A stretch of 13,643 nt of DNA from Patescibacteria group bacterium. Lineage in GTDB: Bacteria; Patescibacteriota; Minisyncoccia; Phycocordibacterales; Phycocordibacteraceae. The notes beneath the pieces are model-generated. The model did not search any database. It was not told the origin of the DNA and saw only the letters and a program-made list of their open reading frames with translations. The stretch spans positions 1 through 13,643 of the forward strand of contig JAFAQP010000022.1 of the NCBI GenBank assembly GCA_019246385.1. The letters are read 5' to 3'. This document shows positions 12,453 through 13,643 of this stretch, in pieces. Numbering within the stretch: the first letter of the stretch is position 1; each line of letters begins with the position of its first letter. The translations under genes and the position numbers were made by a program.

Positions 12453-13177
12453 ACTTCGCTATAACGCCGAGCGGAATGAAGGAGGGGTACCCAAATGAGG
12501 CGACTGACCACGAACACAAGAAAGAGAAGGGAAAGTATGCCGATCGCGAGCAGGCGTTGATTGCCTCCCGTGCCTGCCGCGTTCAGGAAGGAGCCGATAC
12601 CGCGCACGTTCGTTATTATTTCTGCTCCGATGACGGATTCCCATCCTATCGAAATTCCTACGATCGAACCTGTAACAAGGGCGGGGAATGAGAGCGGAAG
12701 AAGATAGTAGGCGATTTTTTTCCAGCCTGAAGCGCCGAATACTTTTGCGGCATCCGATAATTCTTCGCGCGCGCCCAAAATCGCGCTTGCCGCATAGAAC
12801 ATGATCGGCCAGACGATGGATGTCGCGGCAAAGAGAATTATCATGGCGGAGCCATAGCCCAATGCGGTGATAAAAAGAGGAATCAAGGCGAAAGAGGGGA
12901 TATTCTGTAACACATCGAAAATCGGCAGGAGACGCTCCCCGAAGGGCGACGCCCCGATCATGAGCGCGAGCGACGCGCCAACTAAAAGAGAAAGCGTATA
13001 GCCGATGAAAAGGCGTGAAAAGGAAAGGCTTAAGGCGGACCCTACGGTCATCCATGGAATATCAGCGAAATATCCCGCTATCAGAAGAATCGCGGCTGTG
13101 GCGGTTATAAGAAGAAGAGTAGCGGCGAAGTGCCGGGCGGTCTTGTATGAGCGGAAGCGGTGCGCTCCGTGGTACAT
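12449..13177 (-). CDS. ABC transporter permease, NitT/TauT type
   Basis: A 242-residue inner-membrane subunit with about six hydrophobic segments (near 18-37, 50-76, 95-117, 119-134, 165-187 and 209-231). The EAA-type coupling loop is at about 139-170: ELSDAAKVFGASGWKKIAYY followed by LLPLSFPALVTG. The sequence fits the SsuC/TauC/ThiX-like half of importers that homodimerise. FDVLQNIPSFALIPLF (87-102) and SIGWESVIGAEI are also typical. It is the first gene of the operon, with a TAGACT box 6 nt before the ATG, and its stop overlaps the ATPase start as ATGA. A substrate-binding protein would be expected but is absent from the visible flanks. Confidence 0.92.
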   Translation of the reverse strand: MYHGAHRFRSYKTARHFAATLLLITATAAILLIAGYFADIPWMTVGSALSLSFSRLFIGYTLSLLVGASLALMIGASPFGERLLPIFDVLQNIPSFALIPLFITALGYGSAMIILFAATSIVWPIMFYAASAILGAREELSDAAKVFGASGWKKIAYYLLPLSFPALVTGSIVGISIGWESVIGAEIITNVRGIGSFLNAAGTGGNQRLLAIGILSLLFLVFVVSRLIWVPLLHSARRYSEV

Positions 13178-13183
13178 ATGGAC

Positions 13184-13189
13184 AGTCTA
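13184..13189 (-). promoter_or_regulatory. -10 box (TAGACT) of the ABC transporter operon
   Basis: On the minus strand TAGACT ends 6 nt before the permease ATG (13177), predicting a leaderless mRNA. It is only 3 nt away from the opposite-strand box at 13193-13198. No clear -35 is visible. Confidence 0.5.
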
Positions 13190-13192
13190 GCG

Positions 13193-13198
13193 TAGAAT
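13193..13198 (+). promoter_or_regulatory. -10 box (TAGAAT) of the DUF2231-like gene
   Basis: TAGAAT matches TATAAT at five of six positions and ends 6 nt before the ATG at 13205. The alternative ATG at 13199 touches the hexamer and could not be on a transcript begun at the normal distance, so this box decides the start. Confidence 0.55.
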
Positions 13199-13204
13199 AT
13201 GCGC

Positions 13205-13642
13205 ATGAACATTCACCCGGTACTCGTTCATTTTCCGGTGGCACTTCTCACTCTCTATTCCGTTTTAGAGATCCTGCCGCTCGCTCAATGGTGGCCAAAG
13301 GGAAACTGGGATTTCATGCGGAGTTTTCTTTTATATCTCGGCACGTTGACTCTCTATCCCGTACTGCTTTCTGGCTTCGTGGCGGAAGACTTAGGGTCGC
13401 ACAATGGAGCGCTTCCGTATCACAAAGTCGCCGCCCTTATCACCGTCGTCATTTTTACGCTTGCTTCTTTAATTTCGCTGTGGCGGAAAGGACATGACAA
13501 AGGCGTAGCAGTTCAGAAAGTTTTCGCTGTTCTCGGTCTTATCGCTCTCGTTATAGTGGGAACCTTAGGAGGTGCGGTCGCGTACGGCTACTACAACGAT
13601 CCGTTTACCTCGATGTTGACGAGTTTTTTTGGCCTTCAATAA
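13205..13642 (+). CDS. DUF2231-like four-helix membrane protein
   Basis: 145 residues from the chosen start. It opens with MNIHPVLVHFPVALLTL, the signature N-terminus of DUF2231-type membrane proteins (HPxxVHFPxAL). Hydrophobic segments lie near 10-27, 41-60, 74-92 and 106-126. Histidines H4, H9 and H73 (in PYHKVAA) sit at positions that could bind haem or metal, as suggested for the family, but this is inference. GTLGGAVAYGYY (119-130) near the end also fits. The gene is divergent from the ABC permease, with 27 nt between start codons. An in-frame ATG two codons earlier (13199) would add only Met-Arg; I prefer 13205 because of the -10 placement. The stop is 1 nt before the window end, so the gene is complete. 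Confidence 0.8.
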   Translation: MNIHPVLVHFPVALLTLYSVLEILPLAQWWPKGNWDFMRSFLLYLGTLTLYPVLLSGFVAEDLGSHNGALPYHKVAALITVVIFTLASLISLWRKGHDKGVAVQKVFAVLGLIALVIVGTLGGAVAYGYYNDPFTSMLTSFFGLQ

Positions 13643-13643
13643 A

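Overview
This 13.6 kb window looks like a piece of a streamlined bacterial chromosome, most likely a Candidate Phyla Radiation (Patescibacteria) lineage of Parcubacteria type. That placement is inferred from the dense, short, often overlapping genes, the many tiny disordered or one-helix proteins, the divergent purine enzymes and the gene mix; there is no rRNA or marker gene to prove it. TGA is used as a stop (ccdA-like gene, both ABC genes), so the standard bacterial code applies and not the UGA-glycine code of some CPR groups. I see no tRNA, rRNA, CRISPR array, insertion sequence or phage gene.

Layout. (1) 36-341: a small cupin. (2) 343-928: an intergenic block with a structured hairpin, two tiny disordered proteins (476-595 and 648-788) and a strong stem-loop terminator. 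(3) 929-4392: a tightly coupled purine operon, purE, then a degenerate M24-peptidase-fold protein, a divergent purM, and purC. It covers AIR formation to SAICAR except for PurK. (4) 4485-6272: the translational GTPase TypA/BipA. (5) 6386-9477: a thiol-redox island of a membrane-anchored thioredoxin-fold oxidase, a DsbB/BdbC-like protein, a tiny Pro-rich acidic protein, a CcdA-like electron carrier, and a DipZ/TlpA-like redoxin with a C-terminal beta domain. (6) 9494-10446: a Gmad2-domain envelope protein, a 50-residue Lmo0937-type membrane protein (hidden in another frame of a longer spurious ORF), and a one-helix membrane protein. (7) Minus strand 10497-11658: a PadR regulator overlapping a PspC-domain membrane protein, with a perfect operator palindrome over the -10 box. 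(8) Minus strand 11724-13177: a NitT/TauT-type ABC permease and ATPase without a binding protein. (9) 13205-13642: a DUF2231-like membrane protein, divergent from the permease.

The most consistent hidden signal is promoter placement. At least eight genes (476, 648, 929, 6386, 9494, 10240, 13205 on plus; 13177 on minus) have a -10-like hexamer exactly 6 or 7 nt before the ATG. Transcription would then begin at or next to the start codon, giving leaderless mRNAs. This also fixes two start codons, 6386 rather than 6341 and 13205 rather than 13199. Shine-Dalgarno-like sequences appear instead at some operon-internal starts (purC, pspC).

Functionally, the window combines nucleotide synthesis, translation control, and an unusually complete extracytoplasmic disulfide system in which oxidising (DsbA/DsbB-like) and reducing (CcdA/redoxin) branches sit next to each other. 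These are followed by envelope and stress genes.
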